A stretch of 64,000 nucleotides of DNA from DASRDZ01 sp035569495. Lineage in GTDB: Bacteria; Chloroflexota; Dormibacteria; Aeolococcales; Aeolococcaceae. A program made the translations under genes and the position numbers. The notes below the pieces were generated by a model that saw only the letters and a program-made list of their open reading frames with translations, searched no databases and had not been told where the DNA came from. Where the stretch lies: positions 62,001-126,000 of the forward strand of contig DATMMX010000051.1 in NCBI GenBank assembly GCA_035569495.1. The letters run 5' to 3'. Shown here one piece after another: positions 23,882 to 33,102 of this stretch (positions are counted from its first letter, which is position 1; every line of letters starts with the position of its first letter).

Positions 23882-24169
23882 CTACCGCGTGTAGAGCACC
23901 ACGACGAGGATCAGCATGGCCACGGACAGCGCGATCAGGGTCAGCGCCATCCAGCCGAAGCTGTCGACGCGACGGGACAGCGGCAGCCGCACCACCGCGC
24001 CGGGCGCCTCCCAGTTGCAGAGCGGACAGCGGCCGTCGGTGTAGCGGGGACGGAAGGCCCAGGAGTCGACGGGGCAGATCGCCTGCACGTCCGCTGCTCG
24101 CCGCGTCTCGCGCTGGCGAGCGAGTTGCTGCCACAGCGGGCCGAAAGGCGAGCGCCTGCGGGCGATCAC
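23882..24169 (-). CDS. Small zinc-ribbon-like protein with C-terminal membrane helix
   Basis: 95-residue protein of unknown function. A basic N-terminus is followed by CPVDSW and CPLCNW, a possible zinc-ribbon with three to four ligands (about residues 33-55). A single C-terminal transmembrane helix (about 70-92) leaves only a few residues outside. The GTG start overlaps the TGA of the preceding surface-protein gene (GTGA). It is the last gene of the seven-gene liv operon. It could be an accessory factor for that surface protein or the transporter. Confidence 0.65.
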   Translation of the reverse strand: MIARRRSPFGPLWQQLARQRETRRAADVQAICPVDSWAFRPRYTDGRCPLCNWEAPGAVVRLPLSRRVDSFGWMALTLIALSVAMLILVVVLYTR

Positions 24170-25620
24170 GGCGTCCTCCCCGGAACGGGCAGGCGGCGCG
24201 ACGAGGCGCGCCACCACCACAGGCTGGCCAGGGTGGCGATGATCAGCAGCTGCCAGACCAGGTAGGCGGCGAGCAGCCAGGCGGGCTTGGCGGGCAGCGA
24301 GATTCCCGCCGCCGCGGCGGGGACCGGCTTCTTGAGCTGATGAAACTGGATGACCCTGCTGGATGACGGCGGGTACACGCCCACCGGCGGGGTCAGCGGC
24401 GGGCTGATCGCCGAGGTGGTGTCGGTGCTGGCGGGCGGGGTGAGCGTGGTGGCGTTGACCACATCACTGCCGCCCAGCGATCCGCTGTCCAGCGATGGCA
24501 GCGCCGGCGTCGCCGGCACCGCGAGGTTGTCGGCGAAGACGTTGCCGAGGTTGAAGATCACCGTCTGCTGCGGCACACCCACGTTGTTCACGTTGTTGAC
24601 GCTGACCGAGACCGCGGTGGCGCTGATCGTCTCCTCACCGCTGCTGTTGGTGATCTGCGGTGCCAGCGCGTTGACCGTGATGCCCGCCGCGGCGAGCGCA
24701 CCGTTGAGCGCCGCGCTGGCGGTCTGCACCGCGTCGAGCGGGACGGTCTGCGCGCTGACCACCACGCCGTCCTTGCCGATCGACACCGGCACTCCGCCGA
24801 CGCTGGCGTCGCCCACGGTGGTGATCACGTCGGCGTGCGGCGTGCCGTCGTTGCTGATGGTCACCGCCGTGTGCACCTTGTGCAGCACAAGCGCGCCGCC
24901 GCCGAAGCTCGCCTGGGCGACGTGGGAATCCCCTGTCAGCACCACACCTTTGCCGGCATCGAGGGACACCGTGCTGGAGCCCGTGTCGCCGTCGATCCCG
25001 TCGGCCGGCGGCGCGCCCGTCGCCGCGGCCGCCGCGGCGGGCGACATGAAGCGCGACCGCCACAGCGCCATCGCCGACTGGAACGCCGATCGCTGCGAGG
25101 ACGCGCTGCTCGCCGCGGGCTGCGGTGTGGCGACGTCGACGCCGCCCGACTGCGCGGTCGCACCGCCGCTGCCGCTCTGCGCGCTCGCGTACGGTCCCGG
25201 CGCACCGCCGAAGCTCAGCGGCTTGCCGTCCCCGGGCGGGTAGCGCGAGTCGACGTACTGCTGCTGGTGGATGGTCTGCGGCGCGGGCGACGGCGGAGGC
25301 CCGCCGTTGTAGTTGCTGACCACCAATCCGCCCGCGGGGCCGGTGTCGGCGGGGCTGGCCGTCGCCTCGGCAAATGGCGAGTTGTCGAGGTGCGCGTGGG
25401 TCAGCGGGAAGGTGCTGCCGATCACCCCGGGGCTGAAGTTGGGGAACTTGCCGTTGAAGTACACGACGTAGGCCGCGCCGGCGTTGACGGTGGCGTTGAC
25501 CACCGCGAAGTCGGTCTGCGCCGTGGCCCGGCCGGGAGCCATAGCGGATCCCGCGGCGGTGATCAGGATGGCTCCCGCCGCGGCGGCGAGAACCCGGCGG
25601 CGGCGCAGTGGCTCACGCAT
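24166..25620 (-). CDS. Exported Ala/Thr-rich surface protein with C-terminal membrane anchor
   Basis: 484-residue protein of unknown family. The N-terminus has RRRRVLAAAAGAILITAAG, a Tat- or Sec-like signal, ending around ATAQ. The long middle part is rich in beta-prone Val/Thr/Ser with repeated themes such as VSLDAGKGVVLTG and VVSAQTVPLDAVQTA, resembling choice-of-anchor proteins. A C-terminal hydrophobic helix (about 447-470) and a basic tail anchor it. The ATG at 25620 has GGAGAAG upstream and overlaps the livF stop by 8 nt; a TTG at 25632 is an alternative. Its place inside the liv operon suggests a partner of the transporter at the cell surface. Confidence 0.7.
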   Translation of the reverse strand: MREPLRRRRVLAAAAGAILITAAGSAMAPGRATAQTDFAVVNATVNAGAAYVVYFNGKFPNFSPGVIGSTFPLTHAHLDNSPFAEATASPADTGPAGGLVVSNYNGGPPPSPAPQTIHQQQYVDSRYPPGDGKPLSFGGAPGPYASAQSGSGGATAQSGGVDVATPQPAASSASSQRSAFQSAMALWRSRFMSPAAAAAATGAPPADGIDGDTGSSTVSLDAGKGVVLTGDSHVAQASFGGGALVLHKVHTAVTISNDGTPHADVITTVGDASVGGVPVSIGKDGVVVSAQTVPLDAVQTASAALNGALAAAGITVNALAPQITNSSGEETISATAVSVSVNNVNNVGVPQQTVIFNLGNVFADNLAVPATPALPSLDSGSLGGSDVVNATTLTPPASTDTTSAISPPLTPPVGVYPPSSSRVIQFHQLKKPVPAAAAGISLPAKPAWLLAAYLVWQLLIIATLASLWWWRASSRRLPVPGRTP

Positions 25621-26581
25621 GCTCTTCTCCAACCTGCGGCGCGGGCGTGCCGGCGGATGCTGCCGCCGCCGCTCGCGCCGTGCCGTTCTGCTCCAGTGCC
25701 TGGCGGACCAGCTCGGCGACGGGCACGCCCTCGCGGCGCGACAGCTCCTCGAGCGCCCGTGCCAGGACCTGCGGCAACGCGGTCGACACGGCGTCCGGCT
25801 CCGCCTGCGTGGCGGCCTCGGACCACCGCCGCCGCCGCCCCACCGTCTCGGTGGCGACGTCGACGTCGCCGAGGTACGAGCCGCGCACGAAGTCCTCGTC
25901 CGCGGCGAGCTGGGCCGCCGGCCCCGCGAAGGTCACCTTGCCCTTCTCCAGCACGTAGGCGCGATCGGCGACACCCAGCGCCTGAGCGACGAACTGCTCG
26001 ACCAGCAGCACCGACACGCCGCGCCGCGGCAGAGTGGCGACGATCTCGAAGAGGTGGGCCACCACGGTTGGTGCCAATCCCTGCGACATCTCGTCGATCA
26101 GCAGCAGGCGCGGCCGGGCGATCAGCGCGCGCGACAGGGCCAGCATCTGCTGCTCACCGCCGGACAGCGTCCCCGCGGTCTGCCAGCGCCGTTCGGCGAG
26201 GCGAGGGAACGTCGCGTACACCTCCTCGATGCGCACCGCGGCCTCGTTGCGCGGCACGCCGCTGAACGTCGCCGCCAGGCGCAGCGTCTCCTCCACGCGC
26301 AGCGAGGGGAAGATGCCGCGACCCTCGGGGACGTGCACCACGCCGCCGCGCGCCACCTGGTCGGCGCTGCGGTTGGCGATGCGCCTGCCGGCGAACTCGA
26401 TGTCGCCGCGCATCACCCTGATCATGCCGGAGATGGCACGAAGTGTCGTGGTCTTGCCGGCGCCGTTGGCGCCCAGCAGGGCGACCACCTCGGCCTCCTG
26501 CACGTCGAGGTCGACGTTGAACACCACCGGGATGCCACCGTAGCCACAGCGCAGGCCGCGGACGCTGAGCAGCGCGGTCAT
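25613..26581 (-). CDS. livF: Branched-chain amino acid-type ABC transporter ATPase LivF, with C-terminal extension
   Basis: 322 residues. Residues 1-239 form a normal LivF ATPase: Walker A GANGAGKT (37-44), signature LSGGEQQ (139-145) and Walker B LLLIDEMSQGLAP (159-171). Beyond the usual end there is an extra segment of about 80 residues with a helical EPDAVSTALPQVLARALEEL stretch, not part of the family. The ATG overlaps the livG TGA (ATGA). Works with LivG, LivH, LivM and the binding protein to import a branched-chain amino acid, amide or similar solute. Confidence 0.93.
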   Translation of the reverse strand: MTALLSVRGLRCGYGGIPVVFNVDLDVQEAEVVALLGANGAGKTTTLRAISGMIRVMRGDIEFAGRRIANRSADQVARGGVVHVPEGRGIFPSLRVEETLRLAATFSGVPRNEAAVRIEEVYATFPRLAERRWQTAGTLSGGEQQMLALSRALIARPRLLLIDEMSQGLAPTVVAHLFEIVATLPRRGVSVLLVEQFVAQALGVADRAYVLEKGKVTFAGPAAQLAADEDFVRGSYLGDVDVATETVGRRRRWSEAATQAEPDAVSTALPQVLARALEELSRREGVPVAELVRQALEQNGTARAAAAASAGTPAPQVGEEHA

Positions 26582-27345
26582 GCCGCCGCCTCCCCGAGGT
26601 ACGCCGCGATCACCGAGGGGTCCTGGCGGATCTGCTCCGGCGGCCCCTCGGCGATGACCCGACCGAAGTCGAGCACGTAGATGTGCTCGCAGGTGCGCAT
26701 CACCAGGGCCATGTCGTGGTCGACCAGCAGCATGGTGAGGTCGAAGCGGTCGCGCACGCGCACCAGCGTCGCGGCCAGGTCGGCCGTCTCGCGGACGTCG
26801 AGCCCGGCGGCCGGTTCGTCGAGCAGCAGCAGGCGCGGGCGGAGACACAGCGCGCGGGCCAGCTCGACGCGGCGCTGGATGCCGACCGACAGAGCGCCGG
26901 CGACGCTGTCGGCCACGTCGGAGAGCCCGAGGAAGTGCAGCATGGCTCGGGCGCGCTCCTCGGCGCGGTGCTCCTCGAAGCGCGCCACGGGAAGGCGCAG
27001 CGCGTCGGCGAGCATGCCCCGTTGCGACGCGGCGTCGACCGGCACCATGAGGTTCTCCAGCACGGTCATGCGGCCGAAGAGCTGCAGGTTCTGGAAGGTG
27101 CGGGCGATGCCCATGCGTGCGCGGCGGTGCGGACGCATGCCGTGCAGGTCGTGGTCACCGTAGCGCACGGTGCCGTCGTCGGGGTCGAAGACGCCGGAGA
27201 CGATGTTGAACATCGTCGTCTTGCCCGCGCCGTTGGGCCCGATCAAGCCGGCGATCTCGCCCTCGCGCACCTCGAAGCTGACGTCCTGCAGGGCGAACAC
27301 GCCACCGAAGCGCTTCGACACCCTGTCCACGGTGAGCAGCGCCAT
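26578..27345 (-). CDS. livG: Branched-chain amino acid-type ABC transporter ATPase LivG
   Basis: 255-residue ATPase. Walker A GPNGAGKTT, the LivG-type ARTFQNLQLFGRMTVLENLMV segment (read here as ARTFQNLQLF and MTVLENLMV), signature LSVGIQRRVELARAL (a variant of LSGGQ) and Walker B LLLLDEPAAGL are present. The variant signature is common in LivG proteins. Coupled on both sides: its ATG shares a base with the livM TGA (TGATG) and its TGA overlaps livF. Confidence 0.95.
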   Translation of the reverse strand: MALLTVDRVSKRFGGVFALQDVSFEVREGEIAGLIGPNGAGKTTMFNIVSGVFDPDDGTVRYGDHDLHGMRPHRRARMGIARTFQNLQLFGRMTVLENLMVPVDAASQRGMLADALRLPVARFEEHRAEERARAMLHFLGLSDVADSVAGALSVGIQRRVELARALCLRPRLLLLDEPAAGLDVRETADLAATLVRVRDRFDLTMLLVDHDMALVMRTCEHIYVLDFGRVIAEGPPEQIRQDPSVIAAYLGEAAA

Positions 27346-28361
27346 CAGGCCACCTCGACCACGGGCGCGTCGGCGGGCGGCATCGACGCGTCGCCGCGGC
27401 GGCGGTGCAGCGCGTGCCGGATGTCCTCGGCCACCTTGGGGATGATGCCGTCGGGGCTGTAGACCAGCTGGGCGACCAGCACCGCGCCGAGGATCAGCGA
27501 GAACCACTTCGCCGACAGCGGCGTCTTGGCGAGCAGCTCGGGCCCGTACACGAAGAAGGCACCGCCCAGCGCCGCAGCGGTGAGCACGCCGACGCCCCAC
27601 ACCGTGGCGATGGCGAGCAGCTGCACCGAGTGCAGGAAGTCGTAGGAGCCCGCGCTCACCGACTCGTTGGCGACGGCGAGCAGGCACCCCGCCAGACCGG
27701 CGATGCCCGCCGAGAGCCCGAAGGCGGCCAGCTTCCAGGCGGTGACGTTGAGGCCCATGGTGGCGGCGGCCAGCTCGGAGTCGCGCACCGCGCGCAGCAC
27801 GCGGCCGGCCTTGCCGCTGCGCAGGTTCCACACCAGCAGCACCACCAGCAGGAACATGGCGAAGGTGAACAGGTAGAAGCCGTACTCGCCGGTGAGCTGG
27901 ACGCCGAACAGCGAGGGCTTGTGGGGATGCCACTGCAGCGAGCCGCCGGAGAACGCCGGCAAGGTGTCGGTGGCCAGCACGAAGCGGTCGAAGAACAGCG
28001 CCACCGCCACGGTGAGCACCGAGAGCAGCAGTCCGGTGAGCCGCAGCGCGGGGATGCCGACCAGCACGCCGACCGCCGCCGCGGCGACCACACCCACCGG
28101 CATGGCCAGCCAGAAGCTCCAGCCCTGGCCGTCGACCAGCGCCCCGGTGGTGAAGGCGCCGATGGCCGCGAAGCTGAACTGGCAGAAGGAGATCTGGCCG
28201 ACGTAGCCGGAGAGCACCACCACCGACACCACCAGCATGGCGGTGATGGCGGCGAGCGCGGCCTCGTCCTGGTCGAACGGTGAGAGCAGCGCGGGGATGA
28301 TCAGGGCCACGGCGATGCCGGCGCCGACCAGGGTGCGGCGGGGACGGGCGGCGATGTTCAT
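27345..28361 (-). CDS. livM: Branched-chain amino acid-type ABC permease LivM
   Basis: 338-residue permease with about nine to ten helices. The LSGYVGQISFCQFSFAAIGAF region matches the conserved LivM segment (normally SGQ.SLG...F.GIGAY), split here as LSGYVGQIS and FSFAAIGAF. The EAA-like loop RAVRDSELAAATMGLNV is intact. The ATG overlaps the livH TGA (ATGA). Forms the membrane channel with LivH. Confidence 0.94.
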   Translation of the reverse strand: MNIAARPRRTLVGAGIAVALIIPALLSPFDQDEAALAAITAMLVVSVVVLSGYVGQISFCQFSFAAIGAFTTGALVDGQGWSFWLAMPVGVVAAAAVGVLVGIPALRLTGLLLSVLTVAVALFFDRFVLATDTLPAFSGGSLQWHPHKPSLFGVQLTGEYGFYLFTFAMFLLVVLLVWNLRSGKAGRVLRAVRDSELAAATMGLNVTAWKLAAFGLSAGIAGLAGCLLAVANESVSAGSYDFLHSVQLLAIATVWGVGVLTAAALGGAFFVYGPELLAKTPLSAKWFSLILGAVLVAQLVYSPDGIIPKVAEDIRHALHRRRGDASMPPADAPVVEVA

Positions 28362-29269
28362 GCCACCCTCGTCCGCAACTTCGCGCCGCCCACCGAGGGC
28401 CGGTAGAGCACTGCCAGCGCGATCAGCACCAGGGCGAAGGTGGACACCTGGGCGAAGCCACCGTTGCTGGTGAAGGCGGTCGGCCACTCCTGGGCGCAGC
28501 CGAGCAGCACCGCACCCACCAGGGTCATGGGCAGGCTGACCAGCCGTCCGATCAGCGCCGCGGTGAAGGCGTCGATGACGATGATGGTGAGCGAGTAGGT
28601 GTCGAAGTTGATCAGCGGCGTGATCAGCACGCCCGCCACGGCGGCGACCGCCGAGCCGAGCATCCAGGACACCGCCGTGACCCGGTTGACGTTGATGCCC
28701 CACAGCCGCGCCGTCGCGGGGTTGTCAGCCACCGCGCGCATCGCCGCACCCAGCGTTGTGTAGCGCAGCAGCGCCGCGATGCCGAGGGAGAGGCTCATCG
28801 CCACCACGAAGATGGTGAGCCGGTCGTAGCCGATGATCAGGTCGATGCCGGGGACCTTGAAGCCGCCCTGGGGCACCACCCGGATGGCGCCGTGGTACGA
28901 GGTGTCGCCCCAGATCAGCCCCGCCAGCGTCTGCAGCACCAGCAGCCAGCCGATGGTGACGGCGACCTTGGTGAGCGGGGAGCGCCCCATCAGCGGGCGG
29001 ATGGTGAAGTACTCGATGCAGAAGCCGAGCACCGCGCCGGTGACGACCGCCGCGAGCAGCCCGAGCAGCACGGGCAGCCCCATCACCTGCGAGACCTGGT
29101 AGGCCACGAAGGTGGCGAACATGGCCACCGCGCCGTGGGCGAAGTTGAGCACGCCGGAGACGCGGTAGATGAGCACCAGCCCGGTGGCCGCGAGCGCATA
29201 CACGCCGCCGAGCGCCAGCCCGCTGACGGTGAATGTGGGGATCAGCGACAGTCCACCCAGGACGTGCAC
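28358..29269 (-). CDS. livH: Branched-chain amino acid-type ABC permease LivH
   Basis: 303-residue permease. The family's SGLALGGVYALAATGLVLIY N-terminal helix and the GVLNFAHGAVAMF motif are clear; the EAA loop reads AMRAVADNPATARLWGINV. The GTG start is chosen because GGGAG lies 8 nt upstream and the frame before it is not conserved. It follows the binding-protein gene after 13 nt. Confidence 0.94.
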   Translation of the reverse strand: MHVLGGLSLIPTFTVSGLALGGVYALAATGLVLIYRVSGVLNFAHGAVAMFATFVAYQVSQVMGLPVLLGLLAAVVTGAVLGFCIEYFTIRPLMGRSPLTKVAVTIGWLLVLQTLAGLIWGDTSYHGAIRVVPQGGFKVPGIDLIIGYDRLTIFVVAMSLSLGIAALLRYTTLGAAMRAVADNPATARLWGINVNRVTAVSWMLGSAVAAVAGVLITPLINFDTYSLTIIVIDAFTAALIGRLVSLPMTLVGAVLLGCAQEWPTAFTSNGGFAQVSTFALVLIALAVLYRPSVGGAKLRTRVA

Positions 29270-29282
29270 GGACCACTCCCTC

Positions 29283-30689
29283 CTAGAAGCAGTTCCAACC
29301 GGAGTAGGTGTCCCACGTGTTGTTGGCCCGCTTGATCCACTGCAGGCAGTGGTTGGGGTCGTGGGAGTTCTCCGCCGCATAGGACAGCGGCACGGTGAGC
29401 CCGGTCTGGAAGTCCTTGATGCCGTTCAGCGAGTTGACCAGCGACTGCCGCGTGACCGGCTGCGAGCCGATCCGCTTGACCGCCTCGACGAACAGCTTGG
29501 CGGCGACCCAGTCGCCCTCGGAGTACACGTCGAGCTTCGACATCTGGCTCGGGAAGTACTTCTTGATCGCGTTGAGGTACTCGGCGACCGCCGTGTCACT
29601 CTCGTGGCCGACGGGTTCGACCAGCGGCGTCAGCGACTCGGCGTTGCCGAACGCATCGTTTCCGTACTGCTCCTCCGCCGACCCCTTGTCGAGGCCGGAG
29701 CCGAAGAACTTCACCTTGAACTGCTGGCTCTGCATCGCCTGGAAGAGGCGCCCGTAGGAGAACGGGTCGAGCCCGCCGATGATCGAGTCGACATTCTTGC
29801 TGCGCAGGTCGACCACGGTGTCCGTGTAGTCGGCCTTGGTGGCGTCGACGGTGACCACGTCGGCCTCGTGGATCCCCTTGGAGTGCAGCGCGTCGAGCAG
29901 GTACTTCAACGTCTGCTGGGTGAAGTTGGTGTTGAGGATGACGATGCCCGGCGCCTTGATCGGGGTGCCGGCATCAGTCGTGAGGTCGGCGGTGTGCAGG
30001 CCCTGCGCCGTGGCGCCGCGCGCCAGGTCGATCGACACCGGGTAGGACAGCGGGTCGCTGAACTCCGCCGGCACGCCGAGCCCGCCGATGACCGGCAGCC
30101 CGTGGCTGGTGAGGTACGGCACCTCGGGCTGCTCGCTGCTCGCCGACAGCGGCCCGACCATGGCCAGGATGTTGCTGCCCAGGAGCTGCTGCGAGCACTG
30201 GTGCCCGCGGGTCGGGTCGTAGGCCGAGTCGCAGTCGATGAGCTGGAACTTGTAGCCGTTGACGCCGCCCTGGGCGTTGACCTGGTTGAAGTACGCGCGC
30301 ACCGTGTCGCGCTCGACGGTGGAGTCGAGCACGCCGGTCTCGTCGTACATGCCGCCGACGGTGATCACGCCGTGCGACACGCCGATCGGCTGGTTGGACA
30401 GGGCCACGCCCGAGCCGCCGCCGCTCGACGCTCCCCCGCCGGAGTGCGTGCCGCCCGAGGACACCGTGGTGCCGCCGGCCACCGCCGGGCCGGCGCCCGG
30501 TGTCACGGCGTCAGCAGAGCCCGGGGTGGGTGTCGACGTGTCGGCGGTGCCGCTGCCGGGCGCCAAAGGGGCCACCGTGGTGCCGGTCGTGCGCGAGCCC
30601 AGCTCGAACGCCACCGCGCCGCCGAGGCCAAGCGTGGCCACCACGCTCGCCCCCACGAAGGCGATCGCAATTCTCTCCGGGAGGTCCAT
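29283..30689 (-). CDS. ABC transporter substrate-binding protein (LivK-like, membrane-anchored)
   Basis: 468 residues. The N-terminus is an uncleaved-looking transmembrane segment (residues 7-28, no lipobox) followed by a Gly/Ser/Thr/Pro linker to about residue 95. The periplasmic-binding-protein type I fold follows, with motifs GVITVGGMYDETG, FNQVNAQGGVNGYKFQLI and PYLTSHGLPVIGGLG. Tethering by a helix and linker rather than a lipid is unusual for LivK. First gene of the livKHMGF operon; the ligand (amino acid, amide or other small solute) cannot be read off. Confidence 0.9.
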   Translation of the reverse strand: MDLPERIAIAFVGASVVATLGLGGAVAFELGSRTTGTTVAPLAPGSGTADTSTPTPGSADAVTPGAGPAVAGGTTVSSGGTHSGGGASSGGGSGVALSNQPIGVSHGVITVGGMYDETGVLDSTVERDTVRAYFNQVNAQGGVNGYKFQLIDCDSAYDPTRGHQCSQQLLGSNILAMVGPLSASSEQPEVPYLTSHGLPVIGGLGVPAEFSDPLSYPVSIDLARGATAQGLHTADLTTDAGTPIKAPGIVILNTNFTQQTLKYLLDALHSKGIHEADVVTVDATKADYTDTVVDLRSKNVDSIIGGLDPFSYGRLFQAMQSQQFKVKFFGSGLDKGSAEEQYGNDAFGNAESLTPLVEPVGHESDTAVAEYLNAIKKYFPSQMSKLDVYSEGDWVAAKLFVEAVKRIGSQPVTRQSLVNSLNGIKDFQTGLTVPLSYAAENSHDPNHCLQWIKRANNTWDTYSGWNCF

Positions 30690-30802
30690 GGGTGATGGTC
30701 TCCTCGTCCAACCGTGGGTCCGCCTCGCGAGTCCCGGCTCGCGCTCTTCTCCTGCCCCTCAAGGACGCCGCGCGTACCCGAGTTCTTGCAGTCGTGATGC
30801 GG

Positions 30803-33001
30803 CTACGCGGTGGCAGCGCTCCGCCGCCGCCGTCGCAGCACCAGCAGCGCGCCCAGCAGACCACCGCCCGCCAGCGGCACGGCGGCCGCCACCGGGAACT
30901 CGGCGACGCCGGCGGTCGGCCCGCCGCAGTTGGCCGCGGCGAGGGGGCAGCCGGACACCTGGTGGGTGTAGGCGATCTCGGTGTTGGCGCCGCCCAGGTC
31001 GCGGGCGTAGACGATGCCCAGGTTGCCCTGGCGGTCGAGCTTCATGTCGAAGAAGTCGAGCAGCTTGCGGCTGCCGCCCGTGCAGCCCGCGCCCATGGTG
31101 CAGATGACGCCCTGGTGGAAGCCGCTCTGCACCACGCCGGTGGCCACACTGGGCGCGGTCGAGCCGGCCGCGGTGACCTCGGCGGCGTACACGTTCCACG
31201 AGGTGGACGGGTCCACGGTGTTCATGTCGCCCTTGACGCCGGTGCCGTACCAGGACACCGCCACCTGCCCGTCGGCACCGGCGACGACGTTGGGGAACAC
31301 AGCGGTCTTGGAGACGCCCTTGGACACCTCCAGCGGGGCCGTCCAGGTCGCGCCCTTGTCGGCCGACGAGGCCAGGTAGAGGTTGAAGCCGTCACCCTTG
31401 TCCTCGATCCAGGCGACGTAGAGGCGCCCGGCGGCGTCGACGGCGGAGACGGGGAAGTCGTTGCCGGTGTCGCCGAAGACGCCGTGGCCGGCGCCCTGGA
31501 CGAAGCTGTAGGTGAAGTTGAGGCCGTCGTTGGTCGTGGCGATGCCGATGCCCTTGCCCGCCACCTGGTAGGGGAAGGGGAAGTAGAGGGTGCCGTCGGG
31601 GCTGATCGAGGGACGGCCCGGCGAGGTCGCGCCGCTGGTCACGGGCACGCCGTTGACCTGGTCGGGAACCTGCCCGGGCTTCTCGACGCAGGGACCGGCG
31701 ACGACACCGGGGCAGTCGACCCACTCCGGCACGGCGATGCGCTCCTGCGGGAAGAACTCGGTGGTGGCCGAGCCGAGCGGCGTGCCCAGCGGCGCCTTGA
31801 CCACCATCAGGCCCTTGATGCCGTCGTAGATGCCGTACAGGGCGTCCTCGCCGGGTGCGTAGACGAACCACTCGCGATCGGCGAGGACGTCGTGCGAGGC
31901 CGGCGACCAGGTCCAGCTCTTGGTGTCGGACGAGGAGTAGATCGAGTCCGAGCCGAGCCACAGCTCGCCCTCGTACACGGTGCCGCGCTTGTCGACGGCC
32001 AGCTCGGTGTCACCACCGGTGGTGGCGTTGCTGGCGCCGCTGGGGAAGATCGGTTGCGACCAGGTCGCGCCGCTGTCGGTCGACTTCCAGACCGGGCTGG
32101 CCTGCGAGTTGCAGCAGATGACGATGGTGCGCGGCGTCGAGACGTAGAGCGTGCCGTCGACCGGCGAGACCGCCAGCGAAGGCTCCCCGCACGGGTTGTA
32201 GCAGGTGTCGGTGAACCCCCCGGTCTGGCCCGACTTGGGCAGCACCAGGGGATTCGAGAAGCACAGCGCGCTGGTGCACGGCGGCGGCGTCGGCGAGGGC
32301 GCCGGCACCGGCGGCGTGCCCGTGGTCACGCTGAACGACGACGGCGCGGCCGTCGAGTTGTAGTGCACCTGGCTGGCCTGGCCGCCGTCGGTGAAGTGGG
32401 GCGCCATGACCACGACCAGGTTGCTGCCGACGAAACCGCCGAGCTGGGTGGTGCAGTGGTGGCTGGCGTCCCACGCTGCGCAGTCGAGGTCGACGGCGAC
32501 CTGGCTCGGGGTGGGACCGACGGTCTTGAAGTTGGCCGGCGTGTTGGGGTCGGTCTGGGCCAGCAGGGTGCCGGTGGCGCCGCTGCTGCTGAAGGTGGCG
32601 TCCGTGTAGACCTTGATGTCGAGGTCGAGGCCGAGGACGGCCGTCTCGGGGTTCTGCGAGGCCCACCAGCTCGTCACGTGGATCGCCCCGGTGAGGTAGG
32701 TGCCCGTGGGGATCGCCGTGCCCACCCAGTACGGCGCGGGGACGGCGCCGGGCGCGCCGCTCTGCACGCTGTCGGTCGTGCCCGCCGGCGCCGTGGCGTC
32801 GAAGGTGGCGGTGGGGCTGCCACTGGACCGACCCGCGTCGTCGGCCGCGCCGCCGTGGAAGTAGTACGTCGTCGTCGCCGCCGCCGCGTGGGTCGGGCCG
32901 ACCACGCCGGCGGCCACGGTCAGGGCCATCGCCAGTCCCGCCACGATGCCGCCGCGCCACCGCGAGCGCTCACCGCCGCGCAGAGTCGTCACCGAATGCA
33001 T
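30803..33001 (-). CDS. Secreted BNR/sialidase-fold repeat protein with C-terminal anchor
   Basis: 732-residue exported protein. A signal peptide (about residues 18-40) leads to a beta-sandwich-like N-terminal part (about 45-235), then a Pro linker and a BNR-type propeller (about 255-690) with Asp-box repeats STDSGATWS, SSDTKSWTW and SADKGATWT. The catalytic Arg triad, Tyr and Asp of true sialidases are not evident, so it is better called sialidase-like. Several Cys pairs suggest disulfides. The C-terminus has a hydrophobic helix and RRRRR, a membrane or wall anchor without LPxTG. It lies 113 nt upstream of the liv operon in the same direction and could bind or process an extracellular substrate. 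Confidence 0.82.
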   Translation of the reverse strand: MHSVTTLRGGERSRWRGGIVAGLAMALTVAAGVVGPTHAAAATTTYYFHGGAADDAGRSSGSPTATFDATAPAGTTDSVQSGAPGAVPAPYWVGTAIPTGTYLTGAIHVTSWWASQNPETAVLGLDLDIKVYTDATFSSSGATGTLLAQTDPNTPANFKTVGPTPSQVAVDLDCAAWDASHHCTTQLGGFVGSNLVVVMAPHFTDGGQASQVHYNSTAAPSSFSVTTGTPPVPAPSPTPPPCTSALCFSNPLVLPKSGQTGGFTDTCYNPCGEPSLAVSPVDGTLYVSTPRTIVICCNSQASPVWKSTDSGATWSQPIFPSGASNATTGGDTELAVDKRGTVYEGELWLGSDSIYSSSDTKSWTWSPASHDVLADREWFVYAPGEDALYGIYDGIKGLMVVKAPLGTPLGSATTEFFPQERIAVPEWVDCPGVVAGPCVEKPGQVPDQVNGVPVTSGATSPGRPSISPDGTLYFPFPYQVAGKGIGIATTNDGLNFTYSFVQGAGHGVFGDTGNDFPVSAVDAAGRLYVAWIEDKGDGFNLYLASSADKGATWTAPLEVSKGVSKTAVFPNVVAGADGQVAVSWYGTGVKGDMNTVDPSTSWNVYAAEVTAAGSTAPSVATGVVQSGFHQGVICTMGAGCTGGSRKLLDFFDMKLDRQGNLGIVYARDLGGANTEIAYTHQVSGCPLAAANCGGPTAGVAEFPVAAAVPLAGGGLLGALLVLRRRRRSAATA

Positions 33002-33102
33002 CCGCTTCCACTCCCACGTCTGGCCAATCGTCGGGTCACGCCGGGCTGAGCGCGATCACCTCGATGCTGATGACAGTCGGCAGGTGGGGAATCTTGCGCG
33101 GG

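Noticed and set aside
30803..33001. True exo-alpha-sialidase
   Set aside because: Asp-box repeats are present, but the catalytic Arg triad and nucleophilic Tyr were not found, so only the fold is claimed.
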